A DNA stretch of 64,000 nt from Psychrobacillus sp044762745 (GTDB lineage Bacteria > Bacillota > Bacilli > Bacillales_A > Planococcaceae), in the NCBI RefSeq assembly GCF_044762745.1, contig NZ_JBIWEX010000010.1:1-64000 (forward strand), given 5' to 3'. Made by a program: the position numbers and the translations under genes. Under the pieces are notes generated by a model. The model had not been told where the DNA came from, ran no database searches, and saw only the letters and a program-made list of their open reading frames with translations. This document shows, one piece after another, positions 34,984-44,420 of this stretch (its first letter is position 1; each line of letters begins with the position of its first letter).

Positions 34984-37953
34984 ATGAAGATATTATTAGA
35001 AGAACTACCTCACCAAGAAGATAGTATTAAAGCCATTATGGAAAGCTTCACAGGAATAGATAATACTTCTAGTGAACCCGAAATGAATGATATCTATGCT
35101 AACCCGTTAATTCTTGGGAGATATAATGAATTGACCAACATTGATGTAAAGATGGAGACAGGTACGGGGAAAACATATGTATATACAAGATTGATGTACG
35201 AAATGCATCAACAACATGGTATTTTTAAATTTGTGATTGTAGTCCCAAGTCCCGCAATTAAAGAAGGATCTAAAAATTTCATACAAAGTGATTATGCGAA
35301 ACAACATTTCTCTCAATTTTACGAGAATACAAGAATTGAACTAAATGTAATTAATGCGGGAGATTTTAAAACTAAATCTGGACGAAAAAATTTCCCTGCA
35401 CAATTACTTAATTTCGTTGAGGGAAGTAGACAAAATTCAAATACGATTCAAGTACTTTTGATAAATGCCGGAATGTTAAATTCTTCGAGTATGAAGAAAA
35501 ATGATTATGATCAGACATTGATTGGTGGCGTGACAAACCCAATTGAAGGGATTCAAAATACTCGCTCAGTTGTCATTATTGATGAACCGCACCGTTTTCC
35601 AAGAAATAAGGCAAATTATCAAGCGATTGAAGCCATTAAACCTCAAATGATTGTTCGTTTTGGTGCAACTTTTCCTGAAATGATGGTAGGCAAAGGAAAA
35701 AATAAAATTACAAAAAAGGATTATTATCGTGGTAATCCACAATTCGATTTGAATGCAATTGAAAGTTTTAATAATGGATTAGTTAAAGGAATTGATATTT
35801 ATTATCCTAATTTAACGGAAGAACAAGCTAAAAATCGCTACGTTGTAGACAGTGTAAGTGCAAAAGAATTAGTGCTTAAGCAGAACGGTAAGGGTTGGAC
35901 ACTACGAGTTGGCGATAACCTAGCCGAAGTAGACTCAGGGTTTGAAGGTGATGTTGAATACGTAGGTTCGAAAATGTTGAGTAATGAATTGGAACTTGAA
36001 AAGGGTATGAGTTTGATTCCTGGAACGTATCGTTCTTCTTATCAAGAGCTAATTATTAAAGATGCAATTGATAAGCATTTTGAAATTGAACAAGCTAATT
36101 TTTTTAGAAATAATCAAAGAGACAACAATGCACCGAGGATCAAAACGTTAAGTCTTTTTTTCATTGATAACATTAATAGCTATCGTCAAGAAGATGGTTG
36201 GTTAAAAGAAACTTTTGAACGTATATTGAAAGAAAGAATCGCTCGATTAGTAGCAGAGTATGAATATAAACATCTACCAAGAGAACAGGAGTATTTAGAG
36301 TTTTTAAGAGCTACTCAGGCAAGTTTGAGTTTAGGTAACGATAAACAAAACGTGCATGCAGGATATTTTGGCGAAGACAGAGGTTCTGGTGATGAAGCGA
36401 TTCAAGCTGAAGTAGATGATATTTTGAAAAACAAAGAAAAACTTCTAAGTTTTAAAGATGAAAAGGGTGGTTGGCAAACAAGACGTTTCTTATTTTCAAA
36501 ATGGACGTTACGCGAAGGTTGGGATAATCCAAATGTTTTTGTTATTGCTAAATTACGTACTTCCGGTAGTGAAAATAGTAAGATTCAAGAAGTTGGTAGG
36601 GGATTGCGATTACCTGTTGATGAAACAGGACACCGTATTCAACAAGATGAATGTCAGTCTAGACTTGCCTTCTTAATTGGTTATGATGAAAAAGATTTTG
36701 CCCAAAAATTAGTAGGGGAAATCAATAGTGACGTGAAAATTCAATTGAATGAAGAAACGCTAACAGAAGAGATGATTCAGTTAATAGTTACAGAACGACA
36801 AAAAGTAGATCCTGATTTTACAGATGAAATATTGCTGGAGAATTTAGATGAATTAGGGGTTATCAATCGTAAAAATGAGTTTAAAAAAGCGATAGAAATA
36901 GATGGAGTTCAGAAAGATGGATTTGAATGGTTAGTTGAACTATATCCCGAATTGAATTCGAATCGCCTACGTGAAGGCAGGGTTGTAGATACCAAAAAAT
37001 CTGCAACAAAAATTCGAGTGAAATTAAGAAAAGAAAATTGGGAAAAAGTGAAAGAGTTATGGCGACAATTTTCGAACCGCTATATGTTGGAATTTGAACG
37101 AATCCCTGATACAGTTCGTTTTATAGCTGAGCAAATAGTTGGAAATCCCGATTTATATGAATATGAAATACCTATACAAATGAGAGAAACAGTATATGCA
37201 AGTCAGGATAAAAAGAGCGTTATTTTAAAAGAACAAGAAGCAGAATATGAACGAGTATATCTGCCAGGAATGGCTTATGGCAAATTTGTTAAATCTATTA
37301 ATATAGCTACAGGAATTCCTGTTAAAAATATTCACGCAAATTTACTTAAACTTATGAAATCGGATTTGAAAGGTGATGCTAGATATTTAAGTGAAGTATC
37401 GATTAACAATATCACCCGAGAGTTTAAAAAGCGGTTTAATGAAGAATTTGTACAAGCTTATGAATACAAAAAATTAGATTTCCAAGCCCGTACATCGATT
37501 TATAATCCAGAACTGGATCGTTTCGTGGATGATATCAATGCAGAAGTTATTGGAGTAAATATAGATGAACAAGCACAAGAAGACGATCGCTATCTTTATG
37601 AACTTCCTCCAATGAGATACGATAGTGTAACACCTGAAAGAGATTTATTAAGACATGGATATAATGAAAAAGTAACTGTTTTTGGAAAGCTGCCTAAACG
37701 AGCAATCCAGGTTCCAAAATATACTGGCGGCTCCACAACACCAGACTTTATTTATATGATTGAAAAAGAAGATGATACAAGCGTGTATTTACTTGTTGAA
37801 ACAAAAGCAGAAAATATGAGATTAGAAGATCAACGAATTGTAGATATTCAAAAAAAATTCTTTGATACATTGAAAGAGCATCATGTTGAATTTGAAGAAG
37901 CTATCAGTGCACAACAAGTATATTCTATGATTAGAAAATTGTCTGAAGAGTGA
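34984..37953 (+). CDS. res: Type III restriction endonuclease subunit (Res)
   Basis: A 989-residue SF2 helicase-nuclease. Walker A is METGTGKTY (57-65); motif II is IIDEPH (about 198-203); motif VI lies in QEVGRGLRLPVD. The C-terminal PD-(D/E)XK nuclease shows TPDFIYMIE ... LLVETKAEN (about 918-945). With Mod it cuts unmethylated DNA after ATP-driven sliding. AAGGAGG precedes the ATG. The full length and intact motifs suggest an active system. Confidence 0.94.
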   Translation: MKILLEELPHQEDSIKAIMESFTGIDNTSSEPEMNDIYANPLILGRYNELTNIDVKMETGTGKTYVYTRLMYEMHQQHGIFKFVIVVPSPAIKEGSKNFIQSDYAKQHFSQFYENTRIELNVINAGDFKTKSGRKNFPAQLLNFVEGSRQNSNTIQVLLINAGMLNSSSMKKNDYDQTLIGGVTNPIEGIQNTRSVVIIDEPHRFPRNKANYQAIEAIKPQMIVRFGATFPEMMVGKGKNKITKKDYYRGNPQFDLNAIESFNNGLVKGIDIYYPNLTEEQAKNRYVVDSVSAKELVLKQNGKGWTLRVGDNLAEVDSGFEGDVEYVGSKMLSNELELEKGMSLIPGTYRSSYQELIIKDAIDKHFEIEQANFFRNNQRDNNAPRIKTLSLFFIDNINSYRQEDGWLKETFERILKERIARLVAEYEYKHLPREQEYLEFLRATQASLSLGNDKQNVHAGYFGEDRGSGDEAIQAEVDDILKNKEKLLSFKDEKGGWQTRRFLFSKWTLREGWDNPNVFVIAKLRTSGSENSKIQEVGRGLRLPVDETGHRIQQDECQSRLAFLIGYDEKDFAQKLVGEINSDVKIQLNEETLTEEMIQLIVTERQKVDPDFTDEILLENLDELGVINRKNEFKKAIEIDGVQKDGFEWLVELYPELNSNRLREGRVVDTKKSATKIRVKLRKENWEKVKELWRQFSNRYMLEFERIPDTVRFIAEQIVGNPDLYEYEIPIQMRETVYASQDKKSVILKEQEAEYERVYLPGMAYGKFVKSINIATGIPVKNIHANLLKLMKSDLKGDARYLSEVSINNITREFKKRFNEEFVQAYEYKKLDFQARTSIYNPELDRFVDDINAEVIGVNIDEQAQEDDRYLYELPPMRYDSVTPERDLLRHGYNEKVTVFGKLPKRAIQVPKYTGGSTTPDFIYMIEKEDDTSVYLLVETKAENMRLEDQRIVDIQKKFFDTLKEHHVEFEEAISAQQVYSMIRKLSEE

Positions 37954-38045
37954 GGAACAGAACAGTCGAAAAAAATATTTCATTATTAGAATTAACTAAA
38001 AATAGGCGATTAGTAAAAACCAGAGCGGAATCTAAATTGTAAAAA

Positions 38046-38112
38046 CTCCCTGTGTTAGGTACAACATAGAAACTATTCGGAATAGTGTCGAAGTTGTGTC
38101 TAAAACAGGGAG
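38046..38112 (+). repeat. Restriction-island hairpin element, copy 3
   Basis: CTCCCTGTGTTAG (38046-38058) pairs with CTAAAACAGGGAG (38100-38112), one mismatch. The apex holds ACTATTCGGAATAGT. It lies 93 bp after res, in the same orientation as copies 1 and 2. Confidence 0.8.
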
Positions 38113-38195
38113 CATAATTTATATTAAGGTGATTAGAGTGGTTAATATTAGTGTCCTTTCCAACTAGGGGAATGTTGAATGATTTGTATATTTGA

Positions 38196-38423
38196 CAAGT
38201 AAAAAAGAAATTTCTACTTCATGTGGATCAGGAAGAGCTAGATACTCATACTTTAGAGCAATTTAAATTGAAGCTAGGTAGAGGGACAAGCCAGTTAGAA
38301 ATCCGTTCATTGGATAATTCCATGCTACATATCTATCGCGTATTAAATGATCAAAACATACCGGATGATGCAGGTGTGGCTATTGAATATATCAACATCT
38401 CTTTGCAGTGCAGAAGCACATAG
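38196..38423 (+). pseudogene. Truncated AAA ATPase (DUF2075-type) gene fragment
   Basis: An open stretch of 75 codons reads KKFLLHVDQEELDTHTLEQ and later IRSLDNSMLHIYRVLND and IPDDAGVAIEY. This pattern matches the N-terminal region of DUF2075-type nuclease/helicase proteins, which are normally several hundred residues long. Everything after that is missing, and no ATG with a ribosome site is present. The rest of 37954-38530 holds copy 3 of the hairpin and no gene. Likely debris of a defence-type gene. Confidence 0.6.
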
Positions 38424-38530
38424 GTTGGATGCCCCTAGGATTAGCGAATGCAGTCGCCCAGTAAATGCTAGATGCACCAGCAGATAGCTTTGTTAAATCC
38501 TGAATGAGATTCGATGTAATAAGCCATAAC

Positions 38531-38857
38531 TTATTCATCCTCAACCTCTATCAAAAATATTCTTTTCTCAAATCCACCACGTTTTTCTTTCTTAGCGATG
38601 CGGATTTTCTCCAGGTCCTCGTACGTTGCCTCATGAATTGGAAGGGCAGCATGAATGAGTTCCAAAATGTCGGCTAGTTCCTCTAGTGCATCTTGGTGGT
38701 TCATCGTTTCTTGGAATTCCTGTACTTCTTCATATAGCTTTTTCTTTATTTCCGTTAAGTGTTCGGAAGGATCAAGTGTGCGTGTATTTAATTTGCTGCC
38801 TGAGTTTTCGATGACTTGTGGTATTAGGTCGCGTACTAGTTTGTTGTAAACTGGCAT
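38531..38857 (-). CDS. MazG-like / phosphoribosyl-ATP pyrophosphohydrolase-like protein
   Basis: A 108-residue all-alpha protein that begins MPVYNKLVRDLIPQVIENSG, a typical start of small MazG-like pyrophosphohydrolases. It continues with the metal-binding pattern KLYEEVQEFQE ... DALEELADILELI. It may hydrolyse nucleotide triphosphates. Start 38857 follows AAAGGAG; the longer frame adds residues without support. It lies 53 bases after the ketosynthase gene on the same strand and may be read through. Confidence 0.82.
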   Translation of the reverse strand: MPVYNKLVRDLIPQVIENSGSKLNTRTLDPSEHLTEIKKKLYEEVQEFQETMNHQDALEELADILELIHAALPIHEATYEDLEKIRIAKKEKRGGFEKRIFLIEVEDE

Positions 38858-38909
38858 TGGTGTCACTCCTTTAAGAAACTGAAGGGGTCTGTCCATATCA
38901 CTGTTTTAT

Positions 38910-40136
38910 TTATTTTTTGAATGCTAGCACACTATTATGACCGCCAAAACCAAATCCATTTGACAAGGCAATCGTAATATTGGTTTCTACGGCTTGATTT
39001 GGTACATAATCTAAATCACATTCAGGATCAGAATTTTCATAATTAATAGTGGGTGGAGCGATATTTTCTGCCATGGCTTTAAGTGTAATAATGGCTTCAA
39101 CGGCTCCTGCTGCACCAAATAAATGACCTGTCATTGATTTAGTAGAGCTGACTTTCACATCCATTGCTTTGTCTCCAAATACCTGTTTAATCGCTTTTGT
39201 TTCAGAAATATCACCAACTGGAGTACCTGTTCCATGTGCATTGATATAATCAACATCTTTTGGTTCTATATTGGCCATTTCTAAGGCAAGTTGGATAGCA
39301 TTAGCGGCTCCATTAAAATCTGGAGAAGTAATATGATAGGCATCTGTTGTAGACCCATATCCAATGATTTCACCGAGAATGTGAGCCCCGCGGTTTTTGG
39401 CATGTTCATATTCTTCTAAAAATAACACACCGGCACCTTCGGACATAACAAACCCATCTCGATTGGCATCAAAAGGTTTACTTGCTTTTTCTGGTACATC
39501 ATTTTGGACACTCATTGCTTTCATCTTAGAAAATCCTGCAAAAGCAAGCGGAGTAATTACGGCCTCTGATCCTCCTGCTAAAATAGCATCTGTATGACCA
39601 TAAGCAATATTTAAATAAGCTTCACCGATTGCTTGGTTACTAGTTGCACAAGCAGAAACAGGTGAATAACTTGGTCCACGGAATCCCGTTTTTATCGAGA
39701 TTATTCCTGCTGCCATATTACTAATCATCATTGGAATAAAAAATGGAGATACTCGTTTCGGTCCTTTTTCTTTCAATAGGTCATAATTATGTAGTAATGT
39801 TTGAAGACCGCCAATCCCAGAACCAATATAGATTCCAATCCGATCCTTATTCACCTTTTCTAACTGGAGATTGGCTTGCTCTAATGCCTGTACAGCCGCA
39901 GCATAAGCATATTGGGTAAACGAGTCATACTTATTGATTTCTTTTCTATCAAGATATTTTTCTGCGTCAAAATCATCGATAAATCCTGCAATTTGAGTAT
40001 TGATATCTTTGTATTCTTCTGAATTCAAACGCTTAATGCCTGATCGACCATTTTTTATATGATTCCAAAGTGTTTCCACATCATTTCCTAATGGTGAAAC
40101 AACCCCAGTTCCTGTAACGACAACTCTGCGTTTCAT
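38910..40136 (-). CDS. 3-oxoacyl-ACP synthase II-type ketosynthase (FabF-like), second copy
   Basis: A 408-residue condensing enzyme. Cys163 in VSACATSNQAI, His in NAHGTGTPVGD (about 304) and His in SMTGHLFGAAGA (about 341) form the C-H-H triad at FabF spacing. It ends NGFGFGGHN. It carries out Claisen condensation of an acyl group with malonyl-ACP. It is the fourth gene of a thioesterase, ketosynthase, acyl-CoA ligase, ketosynthase operon, so it is unlikely to be the housekeeping fabF. GAGAGGGTGG precedes the ATG. Confidence 0.9.
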   Translation of the reverse strand: MKRRVVVTGTGVVSPLGNDVETLWNHIKNGRSGIKRLNSEEYKDINTQIAGFIDDFDAEKYLDRKEINKYDSFTQYAYAAAVQALEQANLQLEKVNKDRIGIYIGSGIGGLQTLLHNYDLLKEKGPKRVSPFFIPMMISNMAAGIISIKTGFRGPSYSPVSACATSNQAIGEAYLNIAYGHTDAILAGGSEAVITPLAFAGFSKMKAMSVQNDVPEKASKPFDANRDGFVMSEGAGVLFLEEYEHAKNRGAHILGEIIGYGSTTDAYHITSPDFNGAANAIQLALEMANIEPKDVDYINAHGTGTPVGDISETKAIKQVFGDKAMDVKVSSTKSMTGHLFGAAGAVEAIITLKAMAENIAPPTINYENSDPECDLDYVPNQAVETNITIALSNGFGFGGHNSVLAFKK

Positions 40137-40188
40137 TTACATGTCCACCCTCTCAAAATATAATTCTATTGTATTTTTTCTTATAAAA

Positions 40189-41850
40189 TTATCGTCTTTC
40201 AAATAAGCCTAATTCTTGGTCTTTAGCAGCCAATTTCATTACAACATAATGTTGTTTTTTCCCTGTTGCTGTATAAGGTAATTCATCGATAAATCGATAA
40301 AAGCGCGGCTTCTTGTAATCAGACAACATTGGATGATCTGTACAATATTTGTCTAAGTCTTTTGCGGAAAGGGCAGGGTCTTTTCTAACTACATAAGCAA
40401 CGACTGATTCTCCCCTTAATTTATCAGGAACTCCTACAATAACAGACTCCTCAATATCCGGGTGTAAATTAAGAATTTCTTCAATTTGTACTGGATGAAT
40501 ATTTTCACCTGAGGAAACGATCATATCATTTTTCCGTCCGACAATCGTGATATACTCATTTTCATCCCAAGTTGCCATATCCCCGATATAAATCCATCCT
40601 TTGTAAAACACACGCTTGCTTTCTTCATCTTTATTTACATAGGCATATGTGGATTTGCCTGGAGCTTTCACAATGACTTCGCCAATTTCAGCTCCATCTT
40701 TTGCCACAATATCATCTGGTTCAGCCTTGCGATCAGGATATATTTTTACTACAGCTACATCATCATCTGTACAAGATCTTCCTGCTGAGCCTGACATATT
40801 TGGCAAATCATTTGGACGGAGGAACGTATTCCAAAAGGCTTCTGATGTTCCATATCCGTTATAAATGTTAGGCGTTAATGTTTCTTGGAATTTAATACAA
40901 TCTTCTTTCTCTAATGGCGCGCCCATTGTAACGATTCCTTTTAAATTTGACAAATCCGTTTGGTTTTTCTTCTGCGCATTATAAAGCATTTTTAGAATGG
41001 CTGGAACGCCAATTAAAAATGTGATGCCAAACTTTTCTACAAATTCTAAACATTTTTTTGGATTAAAATTTCGATGAATGACAATTTCTCCGCCTATATA
41101 CAAAGTTGGGCATGGTCCGCCAGAATGAATTCCGCCACGGTGAAACCATGGACTCATGTTCATCGTTTTATCGACTGGGCTGAGAGGGAAATGCATCGCT
41201 ACATCATGAGCAGAAAGAACTTCGTTAATGCTATTCAAAGGAACCCCTTTAGGTTTTCCCGTTGTTCCAGATGTATAGAGTCTTGTTGTTTCATCATAAA
41301 TATGGACTGGACGGTCAACCTTTGGATTTTCTTCTGGCTGATTGGCAACATATTTATCAAATTTAATATGGTCTTCTGGTACTTCAACTTCTCCAGATAG
41401 ATCTACCATGACAATGCGGCGAGGGTTATGATCGGCCATTTTTAAAGCTTTTTCAACCATGTCTTTAATTTCTGCATCATAGATAAACACGGCTGGTCTA
41501 CTATCATCAATGATGGCTGCAGTTTCCCCAGGGGATAGTTTGAAGTTTATAGTACAGTTCACCGCTCTTATTTTTTGTGGAGCCAAGTAACAAAAAATAA
41601 ATTCGGCGGAATTCATAAGTTGGTACATCACGACTTCATTTTTTTGCACGTCATCTGCCAATAGGGCATGCGCCAATTTGTTAACATCTTTATTTAAATC
41701 AGCATATGTCCAAGATTTTTTTCGTAAAGGATCAGTTAAAGCGGGGCGATTAGCATATCTATGTACATTGCGTAAAAATCCATTTATATACGTATACTCT
41801 TGTTCAAAAGTATGTTTAAACATCGTAACATCATATGTAAATTCTGGCAT
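40189..41850 (-). CDS. AMP-binding acyl-CoA/aryl-CoA ligase
   Basis: A 553-residue ANL-family enzyme. The P-loop is LYTSGTTGKPKG; the A5 region is NGYGTSEAFWN; the A7 region is WIYIGDMATWDE; the C-terminal lysine lies in PYTATGKKQ. It should activate a carboxylic acid with ATP and transfer it to CoA or a carrier protein. The acid is unknown (fatty or aromatic). It lies between two ketosynthase genes. AAGGAG precedes the ATG. Confidence 0.9.
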   Translation of the reverse strand: MPEFTYDVTMFKHTFEQEYTYINGFLRNVHRYANRPALTDPLRKKSWTYADLNKDVNKLAHALLADDVQKNEVVMYQLMNSAEFIFCYLAPQKIRAVNCTINFKLSPGETAAIIDDSRPAVFIYDAEIKDMVEKALKMADHNPRRIVMVDLSGEVEVPEDHIKFDKYVANQPEENPKVDRPVHIYDETTRLYTSGTTGKPKGVPLNSINEVLSAHDVAMHFPLSPVDKTMNMSPWFHRGGIHSGGPCPTLYIGGEIVIHRNFNPKKCLEFVEKFGITFLIGVPAILKMLYNAQKKNQTDLSNLKGIVTMGAPLEKEDCIKFQETLTPNIYNGYGTSEAFWNTFLRPNDLPNMSGSAGRSCTDDDVAVVKIYPDRKAEPDDIVAKDGAEIGEVIVKAPGKSTYAYVNKDEESKRVFYKGWIYIGDMATWDENEYITIVGRKNDMIVSSGENIHPVQIEEILNLHPDIEESVIVGVPDKLRGESVVAYVVRKDPALSAKDLDKYCTDHPMLSDYKKPRFYRFIDELPYTATGKKQHYVVMKLAAKDQELGLFERR

Positions 41851-41884
41851 AATCTCGTTCTCCTTACTCTCTATATATAAGTTC

Positions 41885-43123
41885 CTAAAATTCCTTGTAT
41901 TGACCCATGATTAACGATGTATTTTGTCCGCCAAATCCAAAAGCGTTAGACATCGCTATCCGTACATCCGTTTTTCTAGCTTGATTTGGTACATAGTCAA
42001 GCTCACACTCCGGATCTGGATGTTCATAATTTAATGTTGGAGGGACGATGCCTTCATGAATGGACTTAATACATGCAATGACTTCTGTTATTCCGCCAGC
42101 ACCCATCAAATGGCCGGTAGCACCTTTTGTTGAACTAACAGGGATTTTTTTTACCAGTTCTCCAAAGACCGTCTTGACTGTATTTGTTTCAATTCGGTCA
42201 CCCACCTTGGTTGAAGTACCGTGAGCATTTATATAATCAATTTGGGACGGCTCTAGACCGGATTCTTTTATCGCTTTTTGCATACAAAGGATTTGACCGC
42301 GGCCAGTAGGTTCTGGAGATGTGACATGATAGGCATCTGTATTGCTCGCATATCCTAATAATTCTGCTTTAATTTCTGCACCCCGTTCTTTTGCAAAATC
42401 TAATCTTTCAAGAACAACAGCGCCTCCCCCTTCACCCATTACAAAACCATTCCGAAGTAAATCAAACGGACGACTAGCCTTCTCGGGATGCTCGCTTTCA
42501 GTGGATAGTGCCTTTGCAGAAGAAAGACCTGCAGCCATTAATGAGGTCAGAATAGACTCAGCACCAACTGCTACTACGACGTCAGCTTGCCCTGATTTTA
42601 GGAGCATAGAAGCCATACCTATAGCATCAGCTCCAGATGAACAAGCAGTATTCACAGTTAAACTTGGACCTTGTATATTGTGGGTGATCGATATTTGTGC
42701 AGCTGCAATGTTTCCCAACATTTTAGGTACAACAAATGGACTTACCCGATAACTGCCGCTCTTTGTCAAGTGTTCCTGTGTACTAGTTACCGTAGAAATA
42801 CCCCCTAGGGCTGTTCCTAGGACAATTCCAATTCGTTCGGGATTTAGATGAACATGACTATCAGCTAGTGCTTCTTCAGCTGCTATTAAAGCAAACTGCA
42901 TAAAAATATCCGTATTCCTTGCGAGTTTTTTTGGCAAAAAGTCTGCGGGCGAAAAGTCTTGTATTTCAGCCGCGATTTTAACTTGTAAGTCGGTTGTATC
43001 AAATCGACTTATGAAAGTGATCCCGCTTTGAGCGGCAATTAGATTTTTCCAGTAAGATGCTACACCTATTCCTATCGGGGTAATGGCGCCCATTCCTGTA
43101 ACAACGATACGTTCTTTATGCAT
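41885..43123 (-). CDS. 3-oxoacyl-ACP synthase II-type ketosynthase (FabF-like), first copy
   Basis: A 412-residue condensing enzyme with an intact triad: Cys in VNTACSSGADAIG, His in NAHGTSTKVGD and His in KGATGHLMGAGG. The end reads NAFGFGGQN where the other copy has GGHN. Sequence identity to the other copy is only moderate, so the two may form unlike partners or act at different steps. The MHKE start at 43123 has GGGGG seven bases upstream and overlaps the thioesterase end by eight bases. Confidence 0.9.
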   Translation of the reverse strand: MHKERIVVTGMGAITPIGIGVASYWKNLIAAQSGITFISRFDTTDLQVKIAAEIQDFSPADFLPKKLARNTDIFMQFALIAAEEALADSHVHLNPERIGIVLGTALGGISTVTSTQEHLTKSGSYRVSPFVVPKMLGNIAAAQISITHNIQGPSLTVNTACSSGADAIGMASMLLKSGQADVVVAVGAESILTSLMAAGLSSAKALSTESEHPEKASRPFDLLRNGFVMGEGGGAVVLERLDFAKERGAEIKAELLGYASNTDAYHVTSPEPTGRGQILCMQKAIKESGLEPSQIDYINAHGTSTKVGDRIETNTVKTVFGELVKKIPVSSTKGATGHLMGAGGITEVIACIKSIHEGIVPPTLNYEHPDPECELDYVPNQARKTDVRIAMSNAFGFGGQNTSLIMGQYKEF

Positions 43124-43595
43124 GCTTATTGCCCCCATCAGCCTGCTGTACTTGCGGACTAGTAAATTTAGTAGATATACGATGTAATCTTTCCCATAAA
43201 TCTGGGAATTGTTTTTGGAGATTTAATGGTTTTCCTTGTACATTTACGAATGCATGAGAAGTCTCCCCTTCAGATGCGAGTTCGTCATTCTCTTTGAAAA
43301 CTTGATAAGTAAAACTCATTCGTGTACGTGTAAGCATTGATAAGGATGCTCGTACAGTAATCTTTTCTAAAGGTTTAACCATTTTTTTGAAGTGGCTATC
43401 CGCTTTTAAACAAACCAAAGAAATTTCATTGTGATGGAATGTTTCCATGTAAGAGAATCCGTAATGAGCTAGCAGTTGCATGTAAGCATCTGTAAACCAC
43501 TCGAAATTTTTTGCATAATAAGAGATCCCAGCAGCGTCACAGTCTCCCCATGTAACAATCATGTCTAGATCATAACTCAGATGAGTAGATGCCAT
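43116..43595 (-). CDS. Acyl-CoA thioesterase, 4HBT hotdog fold
   Basis: A 159-residue hotdog protein. The active-site pattern VTWGDCDAAGISYYAKNFEWF matches 4-hydroxybenzoyl-CoA or YbgC-type thioesterases, where the Asp is catalytic. It would release an acid from CoA or ACP. First gene of the minus-strand ketosynthase operon, overlapping the next gene. GGCGGGAA precedes the ATG. The four genes together suggest a small fatty-acid- or polyketide-like product. Confidence 0.88.
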   Translation of the reverse strand: MASTHLSYDLDMIVTWGDCDAAGISYYAKNFEWFTDAYMQLLAHYGFSYMETFHHNEISLVCLKADSHFKKMVKPLEKITVRASLSMLTRTRMSFTYQVFKENDELASEGETSHAFVNVQGKPLNLQKQFPDLWERLHRISTKFTSPQVQQADGGNKHA

Positions 43596-44212
43596 CCTAT
43601 TCCCGCCTTTCTAAGTTAATTTCATACTTAAATAAAATCTTGAAATAAAGATAACATGCACGTTATCACAAGGAACAAGGTGAAAGACGATTCCACCAAT
43701 TTCTTTATTCAACTTATTCCTCGAAATCTATAATAAAGAGAACTCATTTTGCTTAGAATGTTCATTCTATTTGTGTCATGTTCTTCCTTTTTTAAAATAT
43801 GAAAAAAAATAATGATTGTTTGATAGCCTTACTTTTGCTACAGATAGACTATTGATAAATAAGATAGGAAATACTTGGATTGTGAATAACTACACAGAAA
43901 GTATTAATTATTTTATTATAACAATTTATGTATATGGATAAGTATTTATAATTGTTATGGTATTTATGCAATATGGTAATACCACTTTTTGATAGAAAGA
44001 TGTTTTCTAGCCTTTGCACTTTGATTATCAATAGAGCCTGATTGCATAAAGGTCACTTGAAAAAGGATTATTATATATGGAGTTTACTAGAAAGCTATTT
44101 ATACATAACGTGGAATTTATCATACGTAAGACTGGTTTTTGTCATGTGATTTTCTAAGATTGTCAGCTTGGAAAGATGAGGGGAACTTATAATAAAATAG
44201 TAGTTTTGATAA
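43596..44212. other. AT-rich gene-free region
   Basis: About 600 bp of AT-rich DNA with no convincing gene. It must hold the promoter of the thioesterase/ketosynthase operon. I see no clear palindrome that could be assigned to the LysR protein. Confidence 0.6.
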
Positions 44213-44361
44213 ATGAAAACGTTCTTCTCGATGTTCTTCTAGCGGTTTCTCATTTCTCTATAGCTGGTTGTGAAAATGAGAAAAACCTTGAGGCAGGGGA
44301 ACAAAGTGGAGAAGTGGAAGAGCGAGGTGACGTTAAAGTCGATAAAGTAAAAGGTGAGTGA
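44213..44361 (+). pseudogene. Possible frameshifted lipoprotein gene remnant
   Basis: ATG 44213 gives MKTFFSMFF and then TAG. One frame over, the text continues as AVSHFSIAGCENEKNLEAGE, which is what a lipoprotein signal and lipobox (SIAGC) would look like. The frame ends at 44361. There is no strong ribosome site. A remnant of a small lipoprotein is plausible, but chance cannot be excluded. Confidence 0.25.
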
Positions 44362-44420
44362 AGGGGGACTAATTGTGACAAAATTCCCCGGAAGTTAACG
44401 GTATTTATCCAGTATGAGAA

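Noticed and set aside
38196..38423. Intact small gene of 66-75 codons
   Set aside because: The text matches only the N-terminal region of a much larger ATPase family, with no ribosome site, so it is treated as debris.
38910..40136. Housekeeping fabF
   Set aside because: Although full length and intact, it lies in an operon with a second ketosynthase, a ligase and a thioesterase instead of with fabH or acpP; the gene symbol was therefore not given.
44176..44361. 61-codon plus-strand open frame as a real protein
   Set aside because: The long frame begins far before the likely signal peptide and needs a frameshift to make sense; listed only as a doubtful remnant.
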